From assembly GCA_046350655.1 (NCBI GenBank), contig JAXMAB010000004.1, positions 124,001 to 188,000 on the forward strand: a DNA stretch of 64,000 nucleotides, read 5' to 3'. Positions within the stretch are counted from its first letter, which is position 1; every line of letters starts with the position of its first letter. Positions 51,701 to 59,185 of this stretch are shown here, in pieces. The translations under genes and the position numbers were made by a program. The notes beneath the pieces were generated by a model that was not told the origin of the DNA, did not search any database, and saw only the letters and a list, made by a program, of their open reading frames with translations. The stretch is from JAEUHO01 sp046350655. GTDB lineage: Bacteria > Planctomycetota > PLA2 > JAEUHO01.

Positions 51701-51878
51701 CGTCGAGGACGCCTCGACCGCGTCGTTCATGGTCGCGTTCCACACGAAGCTCTCGAAGGAGCGGCTCGCGCCCGCGGCCGCGCTCCGAGCGGTCCAGGCG
51801 GAGTACGCGGCCTCGTCGGGCCCCCGCGCCCACCCGAACGCGTGGGCCGCCTTCGCGCTCTGGGGGCTGCCGGACTGA
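48708..51878 (+). CDS. Exported TPR-CHAT caspase-like protease
   Basis: 1056 residues from ATG 48708, overlapping the anti-sigma stop. A signal anchor (RRLAALAVAAVVVVGAVAHGA) is followed by about 600 residues of TPR helices (for example DAALANLGHVELLIGYGDAPLAALDEAMALRR-type repeats), a helical linker and a C-terminal CHAT domain. The catalytic dyad is H923 (VHVATHGVFDEARPRLSGLLL) and C964 (VVLSGCETAKG), with GGEGVLGFARAFFLAGVPRVVVSSWSVED as expected. CHAT domains are caspase/separase-like Cys proteases. An in-frame repeat core lies at 50784-50793. Its N-terminal signal would place it outside the cytoplasm, unusual for defence-type CHAT proteins. Confidence 0.88.
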   Translation: MGVAPTIVRRLAALAVAAVVVVGAVAHGAPDRPSASDDLPWQRAAVARIVDAVARRDVAAVAAEVERWDADPVALAWGAFLEGIADGGDRARAEAAARAVVAAATRGPDREAFARLVEDWAGWGDGAVERERRLAVAAGAAQRAVRAGKGNEAIAVVRGAEADVAASPRSPTAVWLLNLDRSVSRSGEAAALADARAARARDAATALPWPDAAAVVDLNHGIAIRRVGRSAEAEEALTAWIEQRASALSSSRLAVLRLGRCDVRMERQRFADALADARAAAQTFTANGDVGRAAIARGSAARALDRLGRPAEAAEEASAALEAARSAGNQREVARVTVLLGMLAEDAGRLPFAASRYREAADLAAKAGQTDVQAHALANLGHVELLIGYGDAPLAALDEAMALRRRTGDLVGLVKAATLHGMVRARTDPDRAVTELRALDAEVGARVPARQRGRILAGIAWALSSTGRSEDEEAAWLEALPLLEAKGDGDPSDLVFARASYARLLSRLGRNDEALRRLAEMGPLGPTIDVGVRSTASIAVGLARLEAGDVRGATDAIRWVAELWAQQAAGVADGEAGDRAASADRVSRYLLACALALPADERAAAAFEAVETGRAIALTDALRQRDALLAARVPPEVREADRGSRDEIRRALEAFGRLAADAGARGTPALADARAAVERAQAHRRDALARLGREARTVVESLGARPVDLAALRRTLRPGEAYLAWHVARGARSSRLVGVAVSPADAAVADLGDAPALLERVAGWSDLLSAPGSNEAALAASLYDALVRPLEPVLAGATRLVVSPFGELSFAPVGALRRVDGDGARRVIERVEVVCVPSATVFAWLRGAAPPRDGVGVVAVADPTPGPGGRPLPASREEVAGVLALHDPSRSTRWVGDDATEASLRASLDRPGARLAAVHVATHGVFDEARPRLSGLLLAKGERLLFDDVASWRVDADLVVLSGCETAKGPVRGGEGVLGFARAFFLAGVPRVVVSSWSVEDASTASFMVAFHTKLSKERLAPAAALRAVQAEYAASSGPRAHPNAWAAFALWGLPD

Positions 51879-51983
51879 CGCGGTCGCGGGCTCGGGACGC
51901 AAGGCCCGGTGCGCGACGGCAATTCTCCGCGCGACGCGCGTCGATGGGGGACGCCGGCCCTCGCCGCGCCCCGGAGTCCTCCC

Positions 51984-53582
51984 ATGCGCCTGCTTCGACG
52001 CCTCGCGAACGTGATCGCCACCGGTTCGGTCCTCGCCGCCGCGGGGTGCGGCGGGGGAGGCGGGGGCGAAGCGCCGCCGCTGTTCCCCGCGGCCGTCACC
52101 GCCCAGGACCTCGTCGCGGTCGTGTACGACGACGCCCTCACGCAGTTGCCGAGGCTGTCGCTCGCCGACGTGTACGGGCGCGGCGAGGCGAGCGTGGACG
52201 CCCTCGTGATCGCGGACGGCGGCGTGATCGACGACCTCGCGTGGTCGCCGGACCACAGCCGCCTCGCCGTCCTCGCGCAGCCCGACGGCGTCCTCGACGA
52301 CATCCTCTACGTCGTCGAGCCGCTCACCGGCCAGGTGACCGCGGTCTCCGGACCGCAACCCGCGGACTCGTACGTGGACGCATTCGCCTGGTCCCCGGAC
52401 TCGTCGCACCTCGCCTTCACGCGGAACCCCGTCGGCGGCGACCCGATCTTCGTCGTGCGCGCCGACGGGAGCGGGCGGATCGAGGTCACCGGGCCCGCGG
52501 TCCCGGGCGGCGGCGTCTCGACGTTCGACTGGTCGCCGGACTCGACCCGGCTGGCGTTCCGCGGCGACGTCGAGACGCAGGGTCTGCAGGAGCTGTTCGT
52601 CGTCAACCGCGACGGCTCCGGCCGGGTGAAGGTGTCCGGGGCGATCGTCGCCGGGGGCGGCGTCGGGGACTTCCGCTGGTCGCCGGACGCGACGCGGCTC
52701 GCGGTGAACGGGCCGCTCGTGACCGCCGGCGTGTTCGAGCTCTTCACGGTCCATGCGGACGGCTCGGGCACGCGGGCGCGGGTCCACCCGAACCTGCCGA
52801 CCGGCGGCGACGTGCTCCGGTTCACGTGGGCTCCGAACGGGTCGCGCCTCGCCTACATCGCGGACCAGGGCACGGACGAGGTGTTCGAGCTGTTCTCGAG
52901 CTTACCGGACGGCACCGGGAACGTGAAGCCCTCCGGCTCGATCGTCGCCGGCGGCGACGTCGAGGGCGACTTCGCCTGGTCGCCCGACGGGGCGCGGATC
53001 GCGTTCGCCGCGGACCGCGTGACCGACGACGTGCGCGAGCTGTTCACCGCGCCGGGCGACGCGAGCGCGGCGCCGGTCAAGGTGTCCGGCCCGCTGGTCG
53101 CGTCCGGCGACGTCGGCGGCGACGCCGGGCTCACGAGCGAGCACTTCGCCTGGTCGCCGGACTCGACGCGGATCGCGTACGTCGCGGACCAGGAGGTGGA
53201 TCACGCGCAGTCGGTCTACGTCACCTCGGCCGCGTCGGCCACGGCGGTGCGCGTCTCCCCGACCCCGAACGGTCTCACGTTCGCCAACAGCCTCACGTGG
53301 TCGCCCGACTCCGCGCGGGTCGTGTTCTCGCTCAACGTCATCGGCGGCGGCCCGTTCGTCGCGACGGTGGCCGGCCCCTCCCAGCCGTTCGTCCCGTCGG
53401 AGCCCGCGTTCCTGTCCGAGCCCTTCCGGCCGCTGTCGTTCGCGGGGGACCGGCTGATCGTCGAGTTCAACGCGGACGCGTCCGACGTGAACGACGTCCG
53501 CTCGTACGACCTGGTCACGCGCGCGGAGGTCCTGGTCGCGGCGCCGGACGCCGAACCGAACCGGAGCCTGAAGATCGAGTAA
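51984..53582 (+). CDS. PD40 beta-propeller lipoprotein of the CHAT cassette
   Basis: 532 residues from ATG 51984 (GGAG seven bases upstream). Lipobox VLAAAGC, then a Gly run and seven or more PD40 blades (WSPDSTRLAF, WSPDATRLAV, WAPNGSRLAY, WSPDGARIAF, WSPDSTRIAY, WSPDSARVVF) each paired with a (E)LF.V..DGSG segment. Paralogue of the gene at the left window edge. It lies 105 bases after the CHAT gene with a variant repeat (51898-51907) between, so it may be separately expressed. Possibly a ligand-binding surface partner of the sigma/CHAT set. Confidence 0.85.
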   Translation: MRLLRRLANVIATGSVLAAAGCGGGGGGEAPPLFPAAVTAQDLVAVVYDDALTQLPRLSLADVYGRGEASVDALVIADGGVIDDLAWSPDHSRLAVLAQPDGVLDDILYVVEPLTGQVTAVSGPQPADSYVDAFAWSPDSSHLAFTRNPVGGDPIFVVRADGSGRIEVTGPAVPGGGVSTFDWSPDSTRLAFRGDVETQGLQELFVVNRDGSGRVKVSGAIVAGGGVGDFRWSPDATRLAVNGPLVTAGVFELFTVHADGSGTRARVHPNLPTGGDVLRFTWAPNGSRLAYIADQGTDEVFELFSSLPDGTGNVKPSGSIVAGGDVEGDFAWSPDGARIAFAADRVTDDVRELFTAPGDASAAPVKVSGPLVASGDVGGDAGLTSEHFAWSPDSTRIAYVADQEVDHAQSVYVTSAASATAVRVSPTPNGLTFANSLTWSPDSARVVFSLNVIGGGPFVATVAGPSQPFVPSEPAFLSEPFRPLSFAGDRLIVEFNADASDVNDVRSYDLVTRAEVLVAAPDAEPNRSLKIE

Positions 53583-53631
53583 CCCCCGCTCGCGCGGGCC
53601 CACCGACCGGCCTGCGGTTCGACGGCGCGCG

Positions 53632-53661
53632 GGCCCGGTGGCCTCGGACGGCCACCGGGCC
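53632..53661 (+). terminator. Hairpin made of two facing repeat copies
   Basis: GGCCCGGTGGCC (53632-53643) and GGCCACCGGGCC (53650-53661) form a perfect 12-bp stem with loop TCGGAC. The arms are the GGCCCGGTGGCC parts of two inverted members of the CGCGAGGCCC repeat. About 50 bases after the PD40 gene stop. Confidence 0.65.
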
Positions 53662-53903
53662 TCGCGTACCCGTTCAGCGGATCGGGACCTCGCGCACGCA
53701 GCGGAAGCCGGTGCGGGGATGGCGCTCGTCGAAGCCGACCGGCCGCACAAGGCGGATCGCCGCCTCGGACGGCGCGTCGCCCGCGCCCGCGCCCTTCGAG
53801 AGGAACGTCACGTTCGCGTCGGCGGTGCCGAGGCGCACGACCAGCTCGCGCGCGTTGCCGTACAGGCCGCGGACGCCGAACGGGCCGACGTCGCCGACCT
53901 CGG
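53641..53903 (-). pseudogene. 263-bp duplicate of the kinase-FGE gene 3' end
   Basis: Matches 56239-56501 base for base in length with about five mismatches (roughly 98 percent). It encodes the last 75 or so residues of the FGE-like domain (EVGDVGPFGVRGLYGNAREL... to REVPIR, stop at 53674) plus 35 bases past the stop. It has no start or upstream gene part. Confidence 0.88.
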
Positions 53904-54140
53904 GGCACAGGGCCGCAGCGCCAGCCCGGAACATCCCTCATTGCGGGTCAGTTGCAGCGAGCAGCTCGGGCCGGCGGCGCGTCGGAGCTGCAGGAGGGAG
54001 GTCGCGCGTCGTCGCCACGGGTGTACGCAAGTGGGACCCTGCGGACTTCGCGGTGCTTCCCTCGCCAGGCACAGCCCCAGTGGCCGCCGACATTCGTCGT
54101 GAAGTTGTCCCGTTCCGAGTCTTGTGGGACCTTGTCGGAC

Positions 54141-54581
54141 ATGAACAGCTCTGAGCCCTCTCCGACGTGGGTCGAGAACCTCCGCATGCTGACGAACTCC
54201 GCGACACCGGGACCATGGCACATCCGAAGAGTCGATGACCCGTCCTTCATGGCTGCATACTACGTGACAAGCACCGAGGGGGAAGGGTCGCTTGACGTCG
54301 AAGAGTGGGATCACCCGTCTAGCGTCGTCGCGATCACGCTGCTGCAGGATCCCAATCTGGCAGTGGCGTCCCAGCACCGAGAGAATGCCGAGTTCATCGC
54401 GTCCGCTCGCACGGCAGTCCCGCGACTTTGCGCGGCGATCGAGCGAGCCACGAGAAGTCGCGACTCGCTCGCAGGAGTGGTTCGAGCGTTCCTGGCTTCC
54501 GGGAAGCAACTTCAGGAACATGTAGGCCGTGAGGTTGTCGATCGGGCGCAGGGGCTCATTGACGAATTGGAGCGAGCCTAG
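54141..54581 (+). CDS. Ea22-like phage-type protein, 146 aa
   Basis: ATG 54141. The sequence WVENLRMLTNSATPGPWHIRRV, then NLAVASQHRENAEFIASARTAVPRLCAAIERATRSR, matches the ATPGPW ... NAEFIA.AR..(V/L)P.L pattern I associate with Ead/Ea22-like proteins of phages and prophages. No signal or membrane segment. It is less GC-rich than its neighbours and lies between the two 98-percent-identical repeats, so it arrived with that insert. Confidence 0.62.
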   Translation: MNSSEPSPTWVENLRMLTNSATPGPWHIRRVDDPSFMAAYYVTSTEGEGSLDVEEWDHPSSVVAITLLQDPNLAVASQHRENAEFIASARTAVPRLCAAIERATRSRDSLAGVVRAFLASGKQLQEHVGREVVDRAQGLIDELERA

Positions 54582-55121
54582 CCCGGCCCATGCACGAGGG
54601 GACGAGGTTGGGGCCGCGGCTGCAACCCGGGCGCTTCGCAGGGCCACCGCGGACACGAATGCATGCGCCACGGCGCGGAGGCTCCTCGGCGTGGTGCCAG
54701 AACACGCTGTCGTCGCCTCCGCGCCGCGCCCGGGTCGCATCCATCGGCCCCCACCGGCCGATGGGGATCGTTCAGCCCCTGTCGCGGCTCATCCCTCGTG
54801 AATGGACCGGGCTAGGCGACTTGGTCTCTTCCGACCGGGGGGGCAGCGCTTCCGATCTTGGCTCTGTCTGAAAAGCGCTCCTGCTGCGCCCGCGCGGCGC
54901 CGGGCTGCGGGGAGACATGCTCGGCGAAAGGGCTCCTCATCGGGTCCAGAACCCGTCTCCGGGCCCTTTCGCCTCCGCCGCCTGCCCTCGCCTCGGACCA
55001 CGCGGGCTCGCGACGGAGCAGATTTCAGACAGAGCCTAGTCGAGTCAGCTTGCAGTAGACCAAGATGCGGTCGGCCGGTGGTCGGAGGATCGTTGGGGGC
55101 GTGGGGTCCGACCTCGTCCCG
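54582..55121. other. Non-coding stretch containing a MITE-like element
   Basis: No convincing gene; frames are short and overlap on both strands. The recognisable feature is the inverted-repeat element at 54860-55036. Confidence 0.55.
54860..55036. mobile_element. MITE-like element, 177 bp
   Basis: Perfect 14-bp terminal inverted repeats GGCTCTGTCTGAAA (54860-54873) and TTTCAGACAGAGCC (55023-55036), extendable to about 22 bp with three mismatches. GGCTCTGTC ends are common in IS5/IS4-type transposons. The interior has no transposase frame, so it is non-autonomous or a deletion relic. No clear target duplication seen. Confidence 0.72.
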
Positions 55122-55937
55122 CTACCCGGGCCGAATCTGCGGCCAGGCGCCGCGAATCGAGCCGGCGTGGAAGCGGATCGCGCCGCCCCGCAGCGCCTGC
55201 TCGAGGGCGGCCCCGTCCCCGCGGAAGAGCGTGAGGTCGGACGTCAGCACGCAGCGCCCCGCGTGCTCGGCGGGAAGCAGGCGCACGAGCTCCCGCGCCT
55301 CGTCGAGCATCGTATGCCAGCGGCGGGAGAGATCGGCGGCGGTCGGCGGGGCTCCTTCGAACTCGAGGGACGCCAGTTCGACGTCCGTGTACCGGGAGGA
55401 TCGCCCCGCGTGGGCGAGGATCCCGGACGGGCTGAAGCCAGGGTCCTTGCCGCAGGCGGCCCACGCCAGGTACCCCAACGGCTGGATGCGCTCGTGGCAG
55501 GTGATGACGTCCACCCAGTCCCGCGGCTCGAGCCGTCCGACGAGGGCCAGGACCTTGTTCGTGGCGAGGTCGAACGGGTGCAGCGCGAGCCCGAAGTCCG
55601 GGTGCTCGGTGAGCGGGAAGAACCGATAGGCGCTGTCCGACGTCCACTGGAGGACGACACGCTCGGACCCCCGCGCGACGACGGCCTCGACGAACGTCCG
55701 TCGGTCGCGGGTCGTCTCCACCGTGTATCCGGCCCCGACGAGCAGCGCACGGTCGCCCTCGAAGCTCGACTCGACCGCCTCTGCGGTGTCGTGGAACAGA
55801 TCGATGTCACGCGACACCCGCGGTGCCGCGGCGAGGGCGTTGAGCGCGGCGCCGCCGGCGACATACGACTCTCCGTCGGCCACGCGACGGCGCGCGATCA
55901 GACGGCAGACGGCGAGTTGGAACTCCGTAAGAGCCAC
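55122..55937 (-). CDS. AbiEii-type nucleotidyltransferase
   Basis: 271 residues from GTG 55937, with GAGGAGGT at the right distance. The nucleotidyltransferase motif is clear: YVAGGAALNALAAAPRVSRDIDLFHDT (GG..L...P..S.DID). The later LHPFDLATNKVLALVGRLEPRDWVDVITCHE segment fits AbiEii/AbiGii-like toxins, which transfer nucleotides to targets such as tRNA. It overlaps its small upstream partner by 40 bases, an arrangement typical of two-gene toxin-antitoxin or abortive-infection pairs. Lies in the insert between the 263-bp repeats. Confidence 0.82.
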   Translation of the reverse strand: MALTEFQLAVCRLIARRRVADGESYVAGGAALNALAAAPRVSRDIDLFHDTAEAVESSFEGDRALLVGAGYTVETTRDRRTFVEAVVARGSERVVLQWTSDSAYRFFPLTEHPDFGLALHPFDLATNKVLALVGRLEPRDWVDVITCHERIQPLGYLAWAACGKDPGFSPSGILAHAGRSSRYTDVELASLEFEGAPPTAADLSRRWHTMLDEARELVRLLPAEHAGRCVLTSDLTLFRGDGAALEQALRGGAIRFHAGSIRGAWPQIRPG

Positions 55938-56125
55938 CGTCGGACCTCCTCGGCGTCCTGGAAGGACTGCAGGCTCCCGTTGGTCGCGATCGCGTCGAGG
56001 ACGCGGAGCGCCTCGGCCGTCGTCGCGGGCTGGTAGTCCGGACGAAGGTACCAGAGGCACGTGACTCGATGGCGCTCCACGAGCTCGCGGACGCGGCGAA
56101 GGAGGGTGGCGGAATCGGGCTGCAC
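55898..56125 (-). CDS. Small partner of the nucleotidyltransferase (putative antitoxin)
   Basis: 75 residues from GTG 56125. VTCLWYLRPDYQPATTAEALRVLDAIATNGSLQSFQDAEEVRRWL resembles the short proteins often encoded just upstream of AbiEii-like nucleotidyltransferases. Acidic/helical, no signal. Its stop lies 40 bases inside the toxin-type gene. The antitoxin role is inferred from the pairing. Confidence 0.65.
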   Translation of the reverse strand: MQPDSATLLRRVRELVERHRVTCLWYLRPDYQPATTAEALRVLDAIATNGSLQSFQDAEEVRRWLLRSSNSPSAV

Positions 56126-56238
56126 GGGTGCAACGATACCCGCCCCCTCGGGCCGCCGTCACGCAGGGCGGGTGCGGAGTGCGGGAGCCGGGCGTCCACT
56201 CTGCCAGGCCCGAGCTCCGCCGAGCCGAACGAGGCGTC

Positions 56239-56501
56239 GCCTCGGACGGCCACCGGGCCTCGCGTACCCGTTCAGCGGATCGGGACCTCGCGCACGCAGC
56301 GGAAGCCGGTGCGGGGATGGCGCTCGTCGAAGCCGACCGGCCGCACGAGCCGGATCGCCGCCTCGGACGGCGCGTCGCCCGCGCCCGCGCCCTTCGAGAG
56401 GAACGTCACGTTCGCGTCCGCGGTGCCGAGGCGCACCACCAGTTCGCGCGCGTTGCCGTACAGGCCGCGGACGCCGAACGGGCCGACGTCGCCGACCTCG
56501 G
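56239..56501 (-). repeat. 263-bp direct repeat inside the intact kinase-FGE gene
   Basis: The third and native copy of the repeat also found at 53641-53903 (263 bp) and 46576-46683 (108 bp). It spans the last 230 bases of the gene and 33 bases beyond its stop, including a reverse CGCGAGGCCC core (56255-56264). Confidence 0.85.
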
Positions 56502-58989
56502 CGACGGGCGCGACCGGGCGCACGACGCCGTCGGAGACCGCGGCGTCCGCGCCCGCGGGCAGGTCGAGGCCGAGGCCCGCGCCCGCGGCCACCGCCCACT
56601 CCGCCTCGGTCGGCAGGCGCACGAGGACGCCCTCGACCGCCGCGCGCCACGCGCAGTACGCGAGCGCGTCGGACGGCGAGACGCCGCGGACCGGCATCGA
56701 CGGCCGCTGCGCGTCGGCGCCGACGCCGCGCGGCACCGCGAAGTGACCCGGGCGCGAGAGGTCGCGGACGAACTCCAGCGCGCCCGCTCGCTTCGCGCGC
56801 TCGACGTCGTCGGGGAGCGCCTCGAGGAACGCCATCCAGTCGGCGTTCGTGACCTCGGTCCGGTCGAGGAGGAACGGCGCGACCGTCGCCGTCGCCGCCG
56901 GCGACGACCACGGCGCGCCGCGGTAGGCGACCGGCGCCGTCCCCGGCACCACGAGCACGCGGTCGTCGGGGACCGTCGCCGGGTCCACGGGCACGCGCAG
57001 CAGCAGCGTCGGCGCGGCCGCGCGGCCCTCGACCGCGCTGCGCGTCCGCAGCGCGAGCGGCACCACGACCGGGATCCGCACGCGCCCGACGGTCAGCGCC
57101 CACGAGCCCGGCTCGAGGCGCATCCCCTTCCCGGGGCGCGAGGCCCGGCCGCCGCCGCGGACGAGGTCCTCGACGACGACGTCGGGGAGGGTCACGGGCG
57201 CGTCGAACACGACCTCCGTCGGCGCGACGCGGGCCGACACGGCGCGCCAGCGCGCGGCCGCGTCGTCGTCGACGCAGACCGGCTCGGCGAGCGCCACGTC
57301 GCGGCGCAGCGCGTCGAACGCACGCGCGGCCTCGGCGGGGGCGAGCGTCGTCGGGTCGAGCCGCGCCGCGGCGTCCACCTGCGCCTCGAGCCCCGCGAGG
57401 ACCGTCCGCGCGGTCGCGGCCCGCTCGGTCTCGGCGGAGCGCCCCGCGGCGCCGCGCCCGAGGAGGAACGCGCCCACCAGGACGACGAGCGCGGCCGCGC
57501 CGATCGCCACCTCGCGGCGCATCACCGACCGGACGCCGTGGGCCACCTTCACCGCGCGCGTCGCGAGCTGCGCCTCCGCCGACGTCGGCGCGCCCGAGAG
57601 CCACGCCTCGACGTCGGCCGCGAGCGCGCGCGGGTTCTCGTAGCGGTCGGCCGGGCGCAGGGCCATGGCCTTGCGCAGGATCGCGACGGCGGCGGCGGGC
57701 GCCTCGGGCGGCAGCGGCGTGTAGACGCCCTCGCGCGCGTCCTCGAAGACGTCGTCGTAGGTCCGCAGGCCGGTGTCCTCGAGCCGCGCGAGCTTCTCCG
57801 CGCACAGGACGACCTTGCGCTCGTCGCCCTCGCGACGCGCGACCTCCTCGGCCTCCGTGAGCGCGCGGACGCGGCGCTTGAGCTCCGCGCGCGTGATCGC
57901 CTGGGCGCCCGCGATGGGCGGCTCGCCGGTCAGGCAGAACCGGAGGATCGCGCCGAGGCCCCAGATGTCGGTCCGCTCGTGGACCGACCCGCGCGACTGC
58001 TCGGGCGCGAGGTACCGCGGCGTGCCCACGATGCCCGCGTCGTCGGCCGTCGGCTTCAGCACGACGCCGCCGACGCGCTCGCGGCGCTCGAGGACGTGGC
58101 AGATGCCGAAGTCGATCACGTACGGGCGCAGCGTGCGCGAGTCCACGAGGACGTTGTCGGGCTTGAGGTCGCGGTGGACGACGCCGTTCTCGACGCTCGC
58201 CACCTGCATCGCCTCGCACACCGGCAGGAAGATCTCGCGGACGACGGCCTCGGGCGACTCGAGGTGCTTCAGCGTCGCGTACCGCGCGAGCGAGCCGTCG
58301 CGCCCCATCCGCACGATCTCGGTGAGGCTGAACGGCCGGTACAGCATCTCCATCGTGAAGAAGGGCCGGCCGCGGTGCTCGCCGCGGTCGAACACCGGCA
58401 TCAGGTTCGGGTGCCGCAGGTTGGCCTGCACCTCGATCTCGCGGAGGAACCGGTGCCGCATCACGTCGGGCTGCTCGGCCCCGAGGATCTTGAGCGCGAC
58501 GTAGCGGTTCGTCGTCGCGTCGAACGCGCGGTAGACCGAGCCCGTGCCGCCGCGGCCGATGGGCTCCATCACGCGGTAGCGCCCGATCACCGCGCCCTCG
58601 GCGAACTCGGGCGCGCCCGGCGCGGGGGCGACCTCGCGCCGCGCGGGCGCGGCGGCGGGGGCGTCGTCGTCGTCGTCCGGCACGTCGTAGACGACGCCCG
58701 TCGGCATCGGCATCGAGATCGCGCCCACGAGCGCGGCCGTGCGCGAGAGGTTGGCGGGGATGCGCAGCTGCGACGTGGTCACGGTCCACGACGGCAGCGT
58801 GCCCAGCTCGGCCACGCGGACCGAGGCGCGGCCGCGCTTCCACCGGATCCACAGCACGACGCCGCAGCCCGCGCACTTCGCGCGGATCTGCGCGCCGGCG
58901 CGGGGGGCCGAGAGGTCGCCGCGGTGCTTCTGTCCGCAGTCCGGGCAGTGGAACACGTCGTCAGCGCGCGGGATCGCGGGGCCGCTCAT
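56272..58989 (-). CDS. Membrane Ser/Thr protein kinase fused to an FGE-sulfatase-like domain
   Basis: 905 residues from ATG 58989. A zinc ribbon (CPDCG..CAGCG, residues 15-43) comes first. The kinase domain has GRGGTGSV 145-152, K167, HRDLKPDN with D274, and DFG 293-295, so it should be active. A membrane helix is at about 493-511 (REVAIGAAALVVLVGAFLLG). The extracellular part ends in a formylglycine-generating-enzyme-like domain (FLLDRTEVTNADWMAFLEAL, PVRGVSPSDALAYCAWRA, RLPTEAEWAVAA, TGFRCVRE). The paired catalytic cysteines of true FGE are not evident, so the last domain is probably a binding module. Its 3' end is duplicated twice upstream. Confidence 0.92.
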   Translation of the reverse strand: MSGPAIPRADDVFHCPDCGQKHRGDLSAPRAGAQIRAKCAGCGVVLWIRWKRGRASVRVAELGTLPSWTVTTSQLRIPANLSRTAALVGAISMPMPTGVVYDVPDDDDDAPAAAPARREVAPAPGAPEFAEGAVIGRYRVMEPIGRGGTGSVYRAFDATTNRYVALKILGAEQPDVMRHRFLREIEVQANLRHPNLMPVFDRGEHRGRPFFTMEMLYRPFSLTEIVRMGRDGSLARYATLKHLESPEAVVREIFLPVCEAMQVASVENGVVHRDLKPDNVLVDSRTLRPYVIDFGICHVLERRERVGGVVLKPTADDAGIVGTPRYLAPEQSRGSVHERTDIWGLGAILRFCLTGEPPIAGAQAITRAELKRRVRALTEAEEVARREGDERKVVLCAEKLARLEDTGLRTYDDVFEDAREGVYTPLPPEAPAAAVAILRKAMALRPADRYENPRALAADVEAWLSGAPTSAEAQLATRAVKVAHGVRSVMRREVAIGAAALVVLVGAFLLGRGAAGRSAETERAATARTVLAGLEAQVDAAARLDPTTLAPAEAARAFDALRRDVALAEPVCVDDDAAARWRAVSARVAPTEVVFDAPVTLPDVVVEDLVRGGGRASRPGKGMRLEPGSWALTVGRVRIPVVVPLALRTRSAVEGRAAAPTLLLRVPVDPATVPDDRVLVVPGTAPVAYRGAPWSSPAATATVAPFLLDRTEVTNADWMAFLEALPDDVERAKRAGALEFVRDLSRPGHFAVPRGVGADAQRPSMPVRGVSPSDALAYCAWRAAVEGVLVRLPTEAEWAVAAGAGLGLDLPAGADAAVSDGVVRPVAPVAEVGDVGPFGVRGLYGNARELVVRLGTADANVTFLSKGAGAGDAPSEAAIRLVRPVGFDERHPRTGFRCVREVPIR

Positions 58990-59115
58990 GCGTCGTCTCC
59001 GGGCGGGCGCGGGGCGCGGCGGCGCGACCCGGGCCTCGCGTCACGAGGGGGCGCATCCTCGCAGCCCGGCGACGGCGAGGGAAGCCCCTCGGATCCGGGG
59101 CTCCACGCGCGATTT

Positions 59116-59142
59116 CGCCGACGCGAGGCCCGGCGGCCGACG
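59116..59142 (+). repeat. Intergenic CGCGAGGCCC repeats between kinase and phosphatase-like genes
   Basis: GCCGACGCGAGGCCCGGCGG; core 59122-59131. A facing reverse copy is at 59031-59040, 90 bases to the left, so the two could pair as a long imperfect hairpin. Confidence 0.65.
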
Positions 59143-59185
59143 TTCTCATCGGATTGGCCCGCGCGGGCCGCGCGGCTCGGCGGGT

